Source: Lignipirellula cremea (GTDB taxonomy: Bacteria; Planctomycetota; Planctomycetia; Pirellulales; Pirellulaceae). Taken from it: a stretch of DNA of 64,000 nucleotides. The DNA is taken from the NCBI RefSeq assembly GCF_007751035.1, contig NZ_CP036433.1, positions 5,623,001 through 5,687,000 on the forward strand. Direction: 5' to 3'. The translations under genes and the position numbers were made by a program. Every line of letters starts with the position of its first letter. The first letter of the stretch is position 1. The notes under the pieces are model-generated. The model saw only the letters and a list, made by a program, of their open reading frames with translations, was not told the DNA's origin and made no database searches. Below, in pieces: positions 63,990 to 64,000 of this stretch.

Positions 63990-64000
63990 CGGATTGCTCA

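Overview
The window is high-GC bacterial DNA that looks like a member of the Planctomycetota, most likely the Pirellulales. The basis is gene content: a DUF1552 protein and a DUF1501 protein, both with twin-arginine leaders, a secreted sulfatase, a Tat-type Gfo/Idh/MocA oxidoreductase, a secreted PQQ-type beta-propeller protein, a GNAT-nitrilase fusion, a class II (B12-dependent) ribonucleotide reductase, and many long secreted proteins of unknown function. I recognised about 49 protein genes, the first of them cut by the window edge. I saw no rRNA, tRNA, CRISPR array, prophage or classical insertion sequence.

Layout. 1-8.1 kb: a Na+/solute symporter, a DUF1552 protein, glucose-6-phosphate dehydrogenase (zwf), a large exported unknown and a GlcD-type flavin oxidase. 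8.2-13.7 kb: a translationally coupled pair (membrane c-heme protein and HExxH protein), then nrdJ with a strong terminator and two NrdR-like boxes 31 bp apart in its leader. 14.1-17.7 kb: a compact operon arsR - aquaglyceroporin - transglutaminase - CobW-like GTPase, with an ArsR-type operator at its promoter. 17.8-24 kb: sulfatase, a REP-associated tyrosine transposase (RAYT) flanked by copies of a G-rich 13-mer, a DUF1501 protein, a SUMF1-fold protein and an SDR. 24-32 kb: Fe-alcohol dehydrogenase, DUF486 membrane protein, PcrA/UvrD helicase, soluble transhydrogenase (sthA), GNAT-nitrilase fusion. 32-38.6 kb: MFS transporter, sugar-binding lipoprotein, ABC permease, a DapA-fold protein that lacks the Schiff-base lysine, a THUMP-like methyltransferase and a small unknown. 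38.7-46.5 kb: an NtrB/NtrC-type two-component pair, then a heavy-metal RND pump and its adaptor. 46.8-64 kb: VOC protein, exported glycosidase-like protein, NAD kinase, flippase-like membrane protein, sugar epimerase, RibD/DHFR-like protein, moeA, PQQ protein, TIM-barrel isomerase, glycyl-tRNA synthetase, ComB-like phosphatase, Gfo/Idh/MocA oxidoreductase and a secreted esterase.

Themes. Housekeeping and redox genes (zwf, sthA, nadK, nrdJ, glyS, moeA) are scattered among accessory export and carbohydrate genes. Three families of short intergenic repeats stand out: a G-rich 13-mer around the RAYT gene, paired hairpins downstream of several genes with compensatory base changes between copies, and a bipartite inverted repeat directly after two genes. 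The best leads are the RAYT/G-rich repeat system, the structured paired-hairpin repeat, the arsR-aquaglyceroporin-transglutaminase-GTPase operon, the NrdR control region, and the lysine-less DapA-fold protein next to an ABC importer that lacks its ATPase.
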